Numbered from the stretch's first letter, positions 35,996 through 49,730 are shown. The stretch is DNA of 64,000 bases from Ananas comosus (GCF_001540865.1 NC_033626.1:12988065-13052064), one strand, 5' to 3'. A program made the numbers and translations. Notes: generated by a model from the letters alone, not told the origin.

Positions 35996-37640
35996 CAAGA
36001 ATATTGTAGTTCATCTCAAATGGTTCGGAGTGAACATATCTACTCAAAATACTGTAATTTTAACTAGCCGAACGATTGGTGTGAGAGACTTGTTGTAAAA
36101 TTGCACGCTTACATGAATGGCACCCAACAATCAGTTCATCTTGCTTTTGTTTCGTTGATTTGGAAATTCGTCTTTGATATTGTATCAGTTTTGCTGATGG
36201 CATCTATTACTGGCTTCTTCGCACTCTGCTCTAGTAATACAGTTAAAATTGAGATAAGTAGTTGTTATATACTATGCATTTTCTGATCAGTTTGATCTCT
36301 TCTCTCTTCTCATTTCATTCACTTGTGGGTTTGCCGTTTAATCAACTTATCCCTTTCTTGTTTTGCTCTTTTCTCCAGCTCAGAAAGAATCCAGTTACAT
36401 GAACCTATCTTGTGATGATCTGTACAGTTGAAAAGTTCATCTGAGCCAAGAAACTGTAATTTTTATAACACGTGAATAGAAGTTCTCTATCTGTGTCTCT
36501 TCTTCTGTGTTTTTTTTTTTTTTTATTCTTTTCTTTTAAAGCCTGTTAAGCTACTTTATTCATGCCTTTTCTCTTGCTGTCGCTTTTGTCTTGTGTGTTG
36601 CTCGTTTCAGAATGAGGCGTGTGTAGTTTATGGACATGAACCATTGATGCCTGCTTAAAAACCAACTTTGGGCCGTACACATTCCAAATTGCAGCTTCAT
36701 CCAAAAACTTTGTGGAAACTTTGGGATTTGAAGTAATCAAATTCGACTCCATGTTCTCTTAATAATAATAATAAAAATAACAACAACTTTTCTATAATGC
36801 TCGCGCCAAATTTTGAGGGAATAAGAAAATTATATGAAAACTCTCACAATAATATGACGGTTTAGCAACCAATGCTACAACCCAATAGTACGTGTGCGTA
36901 AAATTAGTCATTTTTTTGTTGGCAAAAATAATGTGGATTTATACCATTCATTTTTATCTACGTAAATCTCACAATTGGACCTCTAATCACACAAATAAAA
37001 TGATTTTACATGCCAGAGAATATGCAATGCTTGCACCCAATTTTGAGGGGATGAGAAATTATATGAAAATTCTCATAATAATAAGACAGTTATAGCAAAA
37101 ATAAGTTAGTCCTCAATAGTACATGTACATAAAATTGGTCACCTTTTTATTGGCAAAAACAATGTGGATCTATATCATTCATTCTTATCTGCGTGAATCT
37201 CACAATTGGACCTCTAAATCACACAGATAAAATGATTTTACATGGCCGAGATTATACACGGGCATAGCAAAATTTCGGTTTAATCGATATTTTCTCATAA
37301 CTCTGGTGATGAAAGAAATTAAAGAATCTATACACTTAGTTGTTAAATGATGTGGACCTTTTACAAATTTCTGTTCATCTTAAGTCACCAAAGCTTTCTT
37401 GAAACATTCCATTACTAACATCAAAACATCAAGCTAAGCAAGCCTAATTGTTTGAGAAAATCCTCAACAACCTCACCCACCCCTCTCTTTCTCCAATCTA
37501 ATTGCCCCAATTTTCCCTTTGTTTACTTTTAGGGGTGACACTATCTCACTAGAATCAAAACATCTAACAAAGCGGGAAAAGCAATTCAAGAAGAAAACAC
37601 ATACTTAGAGAAAAAGGGAGAGACTTTTATAGCACAAAAG
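35996..37640. other. LC8 3'UTR and spacer containing a ~230-bp tandem duplication
   Basis: 36797-37026 and 37027-37256 are diverged tandem copies: both contain CCAATTTTGAGG-type starts and the shared block CTCACAATTGGACCTCTAA. No protein recognised. The rest is AT-rich 3'UTR and spacer. Confidence 0.65.
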
Positions 37641-37643
37641 GCA

Positions 37644-37651
37644 CTATAAAT
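37644..37651 (+). promoter_or_regulatory. TATA box of the GDSL gene
   Basis: CTATAAAT lies 78 bases upstream of the MASLNAVV start codon. This implies a 5'UTR of about 45 bases starting near 37675 and argues against the upstream ATG at 37650 being used. Confidence 0.6.
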
Positions 37652-37721
37652 GCCCCTCACCACAACATGCCCACCACCCACAAAACAACCAAGTAAAAAC
37701 AACCAAGTAGCTCAAAGAACA

Positions 37722-39638
37722 ATGGCCTCTCTCAATGCAGTTGTAGCCAACCTTTTCTTTCTTTGCACCATCTCAATAGCCTCCTCCCTCGAGGTGGGGA
37801 AGGGGCCATTCACTTACATATTCGGCGACTCAATGTCCGACGTCGGGAACAACAATTACCTCCCCTTATGCCTCGCGAAATCGGATTATCCGTGGTACGG
37901 AATTGATTACAAATATGGGCTTCCTACAGGGAGATTCACCAATGGAAGAACAATTGGAGACATCATGGGTAAGTCTAAAGTGTACCCACCTAGCAATATT
38001 GTCCTTGTTAGCTAATTACTCAATAGTACTAAAAAAATTTGGACTGTTTACAATGATGTAGCTGAAAAGTTAGGAATATCATCTCCTCCGCCGTATCTTT
38101 CGCTATCCATGGACGACAACACGATCCTTGAAGGGGGTGTCAACTACGCGTCGGGCGGGGCGGGCATTCTCAATGAGACCGGACTTTACTTCGTAAGATG
38201 GATCTCTACTTTTTTCCGCTTTTTTGAACTGTCACATTTTCATTACATTCATAGATACGAACACGGATGCGTACTTTGATACGTAGTCTTAACATAACTA
38301 CACAATTGCAGATTCAGAAGCTCTCTTTCGATAATCAGATAACCGCCTTCGAGACTACGCGGAACGCAATTGCTCAGAAGATTGGGGAAGAGGCTGCCGA
38401 AAAGTTATGCAATGATGCATTCTACTTAGTTGCTCTAGGTAATATTTAGTAATTATGACAAAATTGTAATTGTTAGTAAAAATAATTAATGTACTAATTT
38501 TGATCAATTTGGTTTTCTTTTTCTTCTAATTTAGGTAGCAACGACTACATCAACAACTTCCTACAGCCCTTTATGGCGGATGGCACGATATACACTCACA
38601 ATGAGTTCATGGTGCTACTCATGACCACATTAGACCGCCAATTAAGGGTGAGATCATGTCAAAATATATCTCACAATTGCTACAATAAAAAGGAAAAACA
38701 CATTTATAATTACGATTAATCATTATAATTGTTGTTTTTCTACAGAGGCTCTATGATCTCGGGGCTAGGATGATAAGTTTCGATGGATTGGCTCCATTGG
38801 GTTGCATCCCCTCGCAGAGGGTGCGGTCCGGGACGGGCCAATGCCTCGAGCATGTGAACCAGTTTGCGTTGGAGTTCAACTCGCAAGCGAAGAAGCTGTT
38901 AAATGGCTTAAATTTTAAGCTACCTGGTGCAAAAATGGTTCTTTCGGATACATACACTGTTGTCATGGATCTCATCGAGAACCCTCAAAAATATGGTAAT
39001 AATAGCGTAACCTTATTTTCGAGAAATAGGCGAAAACAAAATTATTATTAAATTCTAGCTTAATCTTGGGTTTAAACTTAAATGAATTTCTGAACGGAGA
39101 ATCGAAGAAACTTCTGTTATTAACTTTGATGGAAAAAGTTGAGGATTAATTTTGATAAGCCGATTAACTTTTTGTACTTTTGGGAAAACATCTAATAAAC
39201 ATCGCTCTCGTAGGAACTCGACAAATATGTGAACTATAATGCCAACACAAGCTTGTTTTCTTTTTTTTTTTTTTTCTTTTTTTTTATTTGTAATTTTAGT
39301 TTATTTTTGCATGAATACATGTTGTTCACGTGGAAAACATGTCAATATATATGTATGTAGGGTTTACGACATCACATACATCATGCTGCAACGTTGATAC
39401 GACCGTTGGAGGACTCTGCTTGCCCAACTCGCAGCTCTGCCCCAACCGCAGGGAGTTTGTGTTCTGGGACGCATACCACACGTCGGACGCCGCGAATCAG
39501 ATCATCGCCGATCGCCTCTTTGCCGAGGCCGGAGTTAGCCAGGCTCCCCCTCCGGCGCCTCTCGTCGGCTCCGGCCCTGTTCCATCCCCTGCAGCACCGT
39601 CGTTGAATTCCGAACCCGCCCCGAGCCCAAGTAGTTGA
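37722..39638 (+). CDS. GDSL esterase/lipase (SGNH hydrolase), secreted
   Basis: Plant extracellular GDSL esterase/lipase. Six exons, 37722-37968, 38062-38192, 38312-38438, 38535-38647, 38746-38995, 39361-39638, give 381 residues with agreeing phases. Residues 1-22 form a signal peptide (MASLNAVVANLFFLCTISIA). Block I is FGDSMSDVGNNNYL with nucleophile Ser37. The Gly block GGVNYASGGAGIL and Asn block GSNDYINNF (oxyanion) follow, then APLGCIPSQ, and the catalytic DAYHTSDAAN (Asp-x-x-His) in the last exon. The Cys-rich CCNVDTTVGGLCLPNSQLC lies before it. A C-terminal Pro/Ser/Ala tail of about 30 residues (APPPAPLVGSGPVPSP...) extends beyond the usual end and looks like a cell-wall-associated linker. 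A downstream frame-in ATG at 37650 is less likely because it sits on the TATA box. Confidence 0.93.
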
Positions 39639-40857
39639 TCTCTGAATCCTTTTATGGACTACTCCGTCCCCGTTCCCGCCCCGCCCCGGCCCAGCTCCTG
39701 CTCCTGCTCCTGCTCCTCCTCTTTGATTCTTTTGTTACGAGTCTATACCGTTTGCAACATGAGTTTCATTTTTTTGGGGTTTGGCATGGTTTCGTTTACA
39801 TGAAATAACGTTGTCGTTAATTACACATGTTGTCTCAATTATCAATACAGTTACTAATACAAAATATCACAAGTGTTGTTGATGGTGATTATGAGTTGTG
39901 CATTTCTTTTTTTGAGTGGTGAAAATTATTCTCTCGAAGCATGTAACTGTTTGCTCTGCTTTTTGACGCCCACCTTGGGCCGGCCCAACAGCCCACTAGG
40001 GTTCCACATGCAAAAAGGCCCAGTCGTTGCAAAAACAAAATTAAGTGCGTACCAAAATTTTAAAACTTTTAGGTATTCTATTTGGCTACATTTGGAACAT
40101 ATTCTTTTCATGCAACTACTTTTTAGGACCATTTGATACCTAAATATAATTGGTTCATTCACATATATAGTATAAAATACTGCATTGATTTGTCAACATA
40201 AACATATATATTGATCATACATCACATATTAAGTAGTATTGTACATGAATGATACGTACAAATTTGGTGGAGGCAACATGAATAATTTTATTCCAACTCC
40301 TGAAATTAAATGAGAGTAAAATACGTACGTCGACAAGCTTTTGCCTAACTTTTTGTTTTTTAATTCTCGTGCGTGTTAACTAATTAAAACAAGTGTTGGA
40401 TCTTCAAAGGATAAAACTAATCTCATGCAAAGCGGAGGGTGAAGGGCCATTTGGGCTCCTTTCAACTTCAAATTGGAGTCTACGTGAAGTAGGTAGCGGT
40501 TACTCTTTGAGCCTGTGTGTATTGGAGTAGAGTAAACGATAGTGTATAAATATGGTCTATTCTAAAGTGTGTATAGTACACATACGCAATCTACAACGTC
40601 CCAATCTCTTATCTCTCTCTATCTCTCCCTCTCTCTCTCTCTCCATCTATTTTTTTTTATTTTTAATGTTAATAAGAAAAGTTTATTAAGATCGACGAAT
40701 TTATGTTCTTGTAGTAGTTTATTAATGTTAATAGTTTATGTATGGATCGTGATAAGAGCCGTTGCCGACTCCGTTGCTCGCCATTTTGTGTTGTCTCCCA
40801 CCACACCCTTCACATGAACGCGGTCTCATGCACGCACTAACTCCAGATAATACACGC

Positions 40858-40896
<39 letters not shown>

Positions 40897-42918
40897 ACAT
40901 AAACCTCTCAAAAATTTTATCCACGTAATTAATAATGTATAACCGAAAGAGGAGAAAAAGAAAAATTAAAAAGGACAAAAAAAAAGAAGAGAGTAAAAGC
41001 TTCTTGCATGATGCTTTGCTTGCTCACATACACTCACTATGCAACCAACCTCATTATTTACTTAATTGATCCCCAATCTTTGTGTGAATGTAGCTAATTA
41101 AAGGATCTCTCCTCCTTCTCTCTTACAATCCTATATGTTTTCTTTTTTTTTTTTTAATTTCCCATTTAAACGTAGTTAAAATGATCTAAAACTATTTCTT
41201 TTAGTTAAAATTTGAGTGTAAAAAATATAGTACATTAAAATTATTAATGGTTAACAATTATAGTTGTTAGCATACTGATCAGTTCTAAAGGCATAACCTG
41301 CCATCATCTAATGTAATATTAATTGTCTTTATTATGTAATCAAAACATTAAATTATCGAAATATGATAATATTTATATTCAATACTCCCTTATCTCTCAG
41401 AAAAAATACTCCCTTTACGTCTTGGCTCGATATTTTTTGATAGGCATAAAATGTTGTGGCGGAACTCAAATTTAGGATCTCTCCCTCTAGTACCATGCAT
41501 GTAAAATAATGCGAAATAAGTTTTGGTCTTCAAAAGCTTAAGTTACCAGGAATAATATTTTTAATATTTATATTCAACAGCTAGATAATAATTAGGAATT
41601 TTCTTTTAAGTAGAAGAAAATAAGAAGGGATTGAAAGACACAAAGAACATATATATATATACCAGAAACATCTAATAAGAAGTTTGGACATTAATTGGAG
41701 GAACGTCACTAACTTGAGAGGATGTTTCTTTTCATTTCTTGAGCCTCATTAACATGGACGATGCACGGTAGGAATTAGTAACGTCAAAACAAGAAGGATA
41801 TCTTATTTTCAGATTTTTTCTTTTTAAATGATATGTTAATAACCCTTGTTTATAAATTTTTTTGGCTTGTTGAAACTCTTTTTTTTTTTTTTTTTTTTTT
41901 GCTAAGTGAGGCATCAGTTAATTTATGAACTGATTATTAGTTAGTTCTTAGATAGCATTTGATAATCTTATTGAAGGCAAAATAAGAACACAAAAGTTGC
42001 CTTCTTATATTAACAATCACCAGTTGGACAACTGATTATTCCAAAGCATTTGTACACTGAGCTACAATCTTAATACTCCGAAAATTTATCTTCAAGATAA
42101 TTAATTTAACCTCATTATCAATAAAAGTATCCATATAGCATTTCATAAGAAGTTATTTGTGAAAGAATTTGGTTTGCCCCTACGCGCTATTGACCATGAA
42201 AATATGTTTTTGTGAGCTAGATAGAGAGAAGAACAAATTAATTTTATACCTAAATTAAAGACTTGAACACGTCAACTAATGTACAAACTCACTCTGCCTC
42301 TTTAAAGATAATATCCTTTTATCATCTAGATTGTGCAATTTCGATCCGATTGAGGTCGAATCGAGATAGCAGAGTTGGACAACTTGATTATAATTTGAAA
42401 ATATTTCAGCATTTCTGTGTGCTTTCGTGGAAATTTTAAGGACATTATCGTGAGAATACGATGTTCTCCACATAGCTAAATGGAAAATCGATCAGCGCAA
42501 CATCCTATATATATATATTTTGAACAAAGTCTTAATCTAATTAAGGATTACTCTTCATTAAAAATAAACATAGTTACTAAGAAACATCTTTTAGATGTTC
42601 CAAATGACTCTTCTTTCTTAAGCTATGAACCTAATGTTCGCCGAGAGACCGGAAATGTAAAGAGTGCATAACATGAACAGGAAATAATATATCAATTATC
42701 CCTTACACTGCGGTAACAAAATAACAGATTGGCATGTTCTTTAGTCATGTGGGAACACTTAGAAAGCTAATGTTGACCTCTTGATCATCTAAGGAAATTG
42801 TTGGAGAATGGGAATTTTTTAGGAGGATATTGACTACTAATATATGTATAATAGTACCAACATAATATATAATATATATATATATATATAATATATATAT
42901 GTATGTATGTGTGTGTGT
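39639..42918. other. Intergenic region without recognised genes
   Basis: Contains the GDSL 3'UTR with a (CTCCTG)n run at about 39690-39722, a (CT)n microsatellite at 40858-40893, and AT-rich sequence. No protein, tRNA or structured RNA recognised. Confidence 0.55.
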
Positions 42919-43174
42919 AGAGCTACTATATATGTGTAGCTATCGAAGTATAGAGGATATGATGCTTCCAACTATTTGATCATTGGATAAAAATTATGCG
43001 TTGGATGATTGCGGTCTCCCAGGGTTGAGTAGTACTACTAGGTTGAGTGGTCTCCACAAGTTAATAGTATTAATTCAAAGATTAAAAATAATTAAATGGG
43101 TTGATCTAAGGTCAAAAAATTGGAAGCATCAGATTCTATATGCATGCTTCCGATAGCATAGTATCTCTACTATA
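42919..43174. mobile_element. MITE-like element, family M-related, copy 3 (divergent)
   Basis: Bounded by GAGCTACTAT...GCTATCGAAGTA at the left and GCTTCCGATAGCATAGTATC at the right. An inner inverted pair GATGCTTCCAACTATTTGA / AAAAATTGGAAGCATC is present. The interior CAGGGTTGAGTAGT... and AAAAATAATTAAATGGG resemble the middle of family M. It is embedded in (TA)n on both sides. Confidence 0.5.
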
Positions 43175-44013
43175 TATAATATATATATATATATATAATA
43201 TATATATATATATAATATAGTGCTGGTGTGTGTAAATTTATAATGTGCAAATGTGCATTAGTTTCAATGGCCAAAACATGTCTCATGACTATGGCTGCAA
43301 TATTGATCTCACAAAAGTCATGCTAGTAATCATAAAGTCCACAATTGATGGGGACTATGTTTATATAACTTATTACCAATGACACGTAAATTCCTCTTCG
43401 TCACTATCTCTATGCTCAAGAACTTCATTTTGTGATATAAACCAAGTACCAACTCTATCTTGGATCATATATAAAAACGAGAAAGAAAAGGAAAGTAAAA
43501 CAAACATTGCTAAACTATATATTGTTTTAGTAGAAATAATCACATGGTCACATAAGTTACCGAATAAAAAATTTAAGATTTTTTTTGTTTAAAAAAACAA
43601 TACTATCTTTTGATTATATAAAGATTTTTAGGCTCGTCCAATTTTTTTTTTTTTCAAAAAAGAAAACTGCTTCTTTAGTGCTTATTTCTAAAAACATATT
43701 TTATAAAAGTAGCAAACTAATCGAAAAATGACACATTAAAATAATAGTAAAATCTCTATTCCTCAACAAGGAAACTATGTGGCAAATTAGTCTTATAGTC
43801 GAAGAGAGAGAGAGAGAGAGAGAGAGAGGCCCTGTTTGGGCGATCCATCCACACTTGCGAAACAAGCGAAGCAACGCCACACTTCGGAAACCGACTCCCA
43901 CGTGCGACCGTGCCACCACCCTCTACTCCTCTCGACACGTGGTGCACGCCTTCCTCCTCAAAGCAATGTGTGCGCGCGGGCGTCACACACACGGTCCCCC
44001 CACCCGCCATCCT

Positions 44014-44052
44014 TATAAAGCAACGTGGTGGTGCCTATACTTCTTTATATAG
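44014..44052 (+). promoter_or_regulatory. Candidate TATA boxes of the MYB gene
   Basis: TATAAAG at 44014-44020 and TATATAG near 44046-44052, 170-210 bases before the ATG. They are followed by a (CT)n leader tract at about 44090-44126. Which one is used cannot be told from sequence. Confidence 0.45.
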
Positions 44053-44088
44053 CTCTCTCCTTTTCCTCTCATCATCTCCTTTTTCGTT

Positions 44089-44126
<38 letters not shown>

Positions 44127-44222
44127 GCTCTCATTTGTTGTGTTGGGTTGCGTTTTATGTTTTGGTGTTGTTGTGGATACTAAAGAGGAGGAGTACTAAT
44201 TAAGTACTGTATACTGGGGAGA

Positions 44223-45206
44223 ATGGGGAGGCAACCGTGTTGTGATAAGGTGGGACTAAAGAAGGGCCCGTGGACGGCGGAGGAGGATAAGAAGTTGATC
44301 AACTTCATCCTCAACAATGGCCAATGCTGCTGGAGAGCTGTGCCCAAGCTCGCAGGTCTCTATTCCACAAATTTATTCACAAATTTATTTCGTACGCTTC
44401 TGCTATCATATATTTCTGGACCTGTTTCCTACTACATCAATATTTAACGAGTCACCGACCGTCCCTAGAGCAAGTGGCAAAAGGTTTGGCGGTTGGTACC
44501 TGAGGTTCCAAGTTCGAATCTGAATGATTCATATTTCCAGCTAAGTTTATTTCTAAATGAAATAAACGGAGCGGATAGCGTGCTACCTATCTCTTAAAAA
44601 AAAAAAAAATTTTAACGAGTTATAATGTAGAAAATTAGTTAACATATATTTCTCGGCCTGTTTACTCAAACATTCCTTCTTATCATGGAATATTAGTCCA
44701 TTAATAATGCATTGAAAAATGCTTTTTTTTTTTTTTAGTTTTTTCACCACCTTCTTCTTTTGAGAAGTGACAATGGTTTTTGGGATTATCTTACTTAATT
44801 CCTTGCTTAGTTTTGATAGGAGTTCTCCAGCAGTGGAAACGTAGTAGGATCGTGAGGAGGAAATTAAGTTAGGAAATGGGTGTATACTTAATTTGTTTAG
44901 AGGTGAATAATTTGATTTTTGGTGGGTTTTGGCAAGTTTTCATGTAACTTTAATAGTTGATTGATCTTTGTGGAATAGGGCTGCTGAGGTGTGGGAAGAG
45001 TTGTAGGTTAAGATGGACAAATTATCTGAGGCCTGATTTAAAGAGGGGTTTGTTATCCGAGTCTGAGGAGAAGCTGGTCATTGACCTACATGCCCAGCTG
45101 GGAAACAGGTTCTCTGTTTTTGTTTCTCTCCTCTTTTTTTTTTTTTTTTTTTCTCCGTATGTTATTTTCATTTTAGTAGTTGAATTATTTGGCATTACTA
45201 CCCATT

Positions 45207-45242
<36 letters not shown>

Positions 45243-46439
45243 AGGATTAACAAAAATGGGGGTTTGAATTTCATCTGACTTAATAGTTCTCTTGCTTTTC
45301 TCCTATTTATTTTTTGTAAAAATTTACAGAATTTATCTGAGCTATGATATATTTTGATTCAGCTGCCCAGCCTTTTAAAATTTTGATTTTACTATCCAAA
45401 TATTTTAAATTTGTTTGATTTGAGACGGTCAACGATATTTTAACTTCAAACTTTAAACTAATTATTTTATTTGTTGAATTTATAATTGCGAGAATTATCT
45501 GAAGTATACTATACAAATATGTAAAAATAAACGAAACATTGAAATTTAAAAATAAAAGTACCGCTTACCGACTCTAATCAAACAAATTGACAAGTTGAGT
45601 AATAAAATTAGAATTTTGAAAGATTAGATAGTTAATTCAAAATGATGCATAGTTCAAATAAGCTTGATATATTTTAACTTTTAATTATTTAACTTTAGAA
45701 GGAATTATTAAAAATTTCAATCCTAGACATGAATATAATTTTAAATATCTCTTTGGTTTTTCTAAGCCAAAATTTCTCTCCCTTTGATAGATGGTCTAAG
45801 ATTGCATCCCACCTCCCCGGTCGAACTGATAACGAGATCAAGAATCACTGGAACACCCACATTAAGAAGAAGCTTAGAAAGATGGGGATTGACCCTCTCA
45901 CTCACAAGCCCTTGGGTCTATCTGATGACCTCCCAAAACAGCAGCAGCAGCAGCTAGAAGCTGCTCCTTTAGCTGTTGTAGATGAACACAATGAGAAGCT
46001 CCCTCCAAAGGAGGACCCAGAAGAAGAAGAAGAAGCACAAGAGAAGCAGAGCAATCCTTATCCAACCACCTTTGATCCCATGGAAGCTGATGAGTTCCTC
46101 AGCAGATCACCTGGGTTTTGCACCGACGAAGTGCCCATGATACAGCCCCATGAGATCATAGTCCCCTCTTCTTCTTCCTCTTCTGCTTCCTCCTCTACCT
46201 CTTCCTCTGCTTCTTCCTCATGCTCTTCTTATTCTTCTTCAAGTGCTTCTGTGAAAGCAGAGGAGGCTCTGTTTCCATTCATGGAGTGGCCTGAGTCAAT
46301 GTACCTCATGGGTCTTGATGATATCATGGGAGGGGATTTGTGTGTCGATGGTGGGGATGGGAGACTCAGTTCTGATCCCTTTAACCAGTATCAGAGAAGT
46401 GCTTTTGATCAAGAAGCTTGGAAATTGGAGCTCTTTTGA
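44223..46439 (+). CDS. R2R3-MYB transcription factor, MYB20/42/43/85-type
   Basis: Nuclear DNA-binding regulator; the recalled Arabidopsis relatives (MYB20, 42, 43, 85) promote lignin and secondary-wall gene expression. Three exons with the standard R2R3-MYB architecture: 44223-44355 (133 bp), 44979-45108 (130 bp), 45791-46439 (649 bp); 303 residues. R2 runs from [20 protein letters not shown] to [20 protein letters not shown], with its regular Trp residues. R3 spans [20 protein letters not shown] to [20 protein letters not shown]. The C-terminal half has a QQQQQ tract, acidic patches ([11 protein letters not shown]) and a long Ser run, probably an activation domain. A SINE sits in intron 1 and (CT)n and poly-T runs in intron 2; both leave the splice sites intact. 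Confidence 0.94.
44453..44610 (+). mobile_element. SINE-like element, copy 4, in MYB intron 1, with 10-bp target-site duplication
   Basis: Full-length 158-bp member: CACCGACCGTCCCTAGAGCA head, A-box region AGCAAGTGGCAAAAGG, B-box region CCAAGTTCGAATC, 3' half with GATAGCGTGCTACCTATCTC, and a poly-A tail. Direct repeats TTTAACGAGT flank it at 44443-44452 and 44611-44620. Confidence 0.85.
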
Positions 46440-47284
46440 TTTGCTTCATACATGTAACATTTGCTCCAAAATCCAACAACAACAACAAAAAAAAAAAACA
46501 GAAATAAAGAAGAGAGTGTGTGAGAAATTTTTAAGTTTCCTCTCTTTCGCTTTACTTTGGGATTTAATTGTCGATAAAGTGTAATAAAACCACAAGATAG
46601 TGACACTGTCCCTTTAATCATCTCACTTTTCATTTTGTCATGGAAAAATTAGGTCATGCAAAAGGTTATATATCTCATAATTTTTATTTATTTTTTAGCG
46701 AATTGGGATTATTTTGATGACATAAAAAAAAAAAGAAAACCAAAAGGTGGCAAAGTTGATGGGGTTTTTTTGATACTTGTGAGCCAGGTGTAATCAATCA
46801 TTTGAAGGAAACAAAAAGTTTTGCTTCCTTAAAATAGGAAGAAATTAAAAGGTTTTTAAGGAAAAAGTATGCACGATGTTAAAAAGCTTTTATTAGTGGA
46901 TGCAAACACATCTGTTATATTTTTTTTTAAATAGTGTTTTAAAAATCTGGTTGAATTGGCCTGTCGACCATAACTCAGTTCCTATGCAAACACATCAAGT
47001 AAACCAGCCAGGAATTAATTGAATTAGTCTGAGTTATCACTTACATGTTTATCCATTATTAGACATTAAATCGTTTTGATTTAAAATTTTTTAAAAATAC
47101 TTTGTAAAATATATTTATTTATTTTCTTTGTCTTTATTTTTTAATATAAAACATTAATAATTAATTATTTATGATAATATTAATATGCTGACAACATTTG
47201 GTTTGATCGATGGAACCCAACATCTTTTTCGGCTTGTAACCAGCTGCCAATTTTAAAATAGTACTTAATATTTAATAGCTTATT
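46440..47284. other. MYB 3'UTR and spacer
   Basis: Probable 3'UTR to about 46610, with a downstream AT-rich spacer. No gene recognised. Confidence 0.5.
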
Positions 47285-47405
47285 ATCGACCGTTTCTAAT
47301 ACAAGTTACAAAAAGGTTTAATAATTGGTATCTGAAATTCAGATTCAAATTTTAGTTATTTCACATTTTCAGCTACATATATTTTTTACAAAAATAAACA
47401 AAACA
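47285..47405 (+). mobile_element. SINE-like element, copy 5, degenerate
   Basis: CGACCGTTTCTAATACAAGT head and AGATTCAAATTTTAGTTATT B-box remnant, then TTTTCAGCTACATATATTTT. Heavily diverged from the family, so an old copy. A separate 3'-end fragment (GAAGCAGGTAGCATGTTACA) lies at about 47900-47935. Confidence 0.5.
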
Positions 47406-47939
47406 ATTTATAATAGAACAAAAGGGTCCAAGACTAAATACCCAGGTTCCAACTAGGGAGGGGAGGGGTTTTTTGTAATAGTGACAGGTCGAAAGTAGTG
47501 GCAACAGGTGGTGTATTTAAAAATTTAGACATTCCTTTAAAATTAACTAATAAGACTAGTGTAAATTTATTAATTTTTAGACACAAAAAAATATAAGATT
47601 TGCACCTACTTTGAATGTACATATAGTATGCTATTCTTTATATTCGTCCTTGCATTTTTTTTAACGAGATCACAAGTCCCAGCCAACGGGTTAGGACTTA
47701 GGTGCTGCACATAAATTGATTTGGCTTGAATATATCAATTGAATCCTACCCTGTTAGTATCCAACTTTTCCTGTATTTTTAGTTTTAGTTTCATCTTTAT
47801 TTTTATTTTTATTTTTTTCACGCCCCCTTCCTTCTGTTTTTTCACTTTTCTGAGGCCCTAACTACCTCACTTCATGTAACTAATTTTATTTTCTTAATGA
47901 ATGAAGCAGGTAGCATGTTACATTTCTCTCAAAAAAACT

Positions 47940-49688
47940 TTTCCTGTATTGTAATTGAAACTTGCTTTAAAAGCAAATACTGGCAAGTAATACATTTTTT
48001 TTTTCCCTGAATATATATTTGTACACTAGCCACACACATACACTTGCTCTTAGTACATATCTAAATCCGAAATAAAAATATATATCAACTGTTCTAAATA
48101 ATGATGACAGTAACACATATTATTTTTATTTGGACGTGCATGCAAGTTTTATTATATTGCATGTTCATTTGAAGATGCTCGCTGCTAGTTAGACAGTATT
48201 GGAACAAAAGATCTAAATTCTAACCACTAGAATACCTAGCTACCAATTGATGCTTAGTGGTGGTGTTAGATTAAAGTAAAGTACTTCAATATAAGAGTAT
48301 ATCACTGTCGATCGCATGTGGCTAGACCATCATGCTTAGCAAAAGCTTACTAGACCGTGATATTATCATTTTCAAAATTTAGATTTTATTCATTTTCAAA
48401 ATATTATAAAAAACGAACGGGTCGATCCTATCCATTTGTAGCTCTATCAATGCTATTACAGAAAAATCCACGAGTATTTTGTTTTCGCATCACGGTTCTC
48501 TCGTCTCGCAAAGAACCAAACCGATCGAGTTGTGTTTTAATTACAAAGCCGAAGCTACGCAAACGGAATCTTCGAGCGGTTTTGACTTTGACTTTCCGCG
48601 CACAAATTCAACGGACGCCACGAAGACGAATAGCGGCGCTCCTCGACAGTTTCTTCGCGCCTTTATTTTTGTTTTTTTTCTCTCTTTCTCTCTCCTTTTA
48701 CTTCCGCGTACGCGCCAAATTAAAGACTTTGAAGACGCGGTTCGACGCCACGTCATCACTATCCACTACTACTTGTGGACTCCACTTTCGTGCCACGCCG
48801 CACGAGTTTGCCACACGTGTGAGCCTTATTTTAGGTGTTGATTAATGATGAAAAAAAACGAAAAAAAAACAAGATATATTACAAAGGCAAGTATACGGTG
48901 TGCACGTACAAATAATAATGAATGAAATAAACATTAAAGATGTTTATGGGTTCCCACGTTAATTAATTTCCTATTTTTTATCTCATGTAATAATTCTACA
49001 TACCTTGTAATTCATCATCCGTGTATGCACAATGTTAAATATTTTATTAGTTACAGTTATTTCTTACTAGATCGATGTTTTAGGTAACAATGTTATGCTT
49101 ACAACAAATAACTACATTAAGAAAAGTGTTCTTATCAGTGCATATTAATTCCTGTTCTATTGAGGAAATTTGATGTTATTCGATGCTTGAAATGCAAAGA
49201 GTTGCTTTCTCAAGACTTATATATATATGCTTGTAGTTACTCATTTAGGCTTAGTTTGGTATTATGATCAATCTGACACTATTAGATAAAATGGAATTGG
49301 GGTAAAAGTATATAAGGATAGGCTTCTGCATTCACCAGTAAAACCGCAAAAAATATATCTTAACTGACTTAATATGCGAAGCGAAATATTACGTATAGAA
49401 ACAAACAATATATTTTTTCATCGTTCTTTCTCACCGCACGTAACGCAATGTCTCCGCAATCTCAAACTCGAAGCCTTAATAGTAAGTAACACTCGGAGAA
49501 GCAAGTTCCGAAGGGAAAGTATTCCGCTTTGCTTCTAGATAGCAATAAACTTCCTGAAATGACATGTTGATTTAGATAGAGGTCCTTGTTCTCAAAGAAA
49601 GAAATTATAACTATTACATTGACCTAGTCCACCATGTTAGCTGTGGATTGGTCAATGAATGTGTGTTCATACATCTCTATTTTATACT

Positions 49689-49730
<42 letters not shown>

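Noticed and set aside
37650..37721. Upstream in-frame ATG extending the GDSL protein by 24 residues
   Set aside because: It overlaps the TATA box and would bury the signal peptide; the start at 37722 gives a proper secretory N-terminus.
48357..48845. 162-codon open frame in the gene desert
   Set aside because: Composition is non-coding (Ser/Phe/Arg-rich), overlapping frames are equally open, and no family resemblance.
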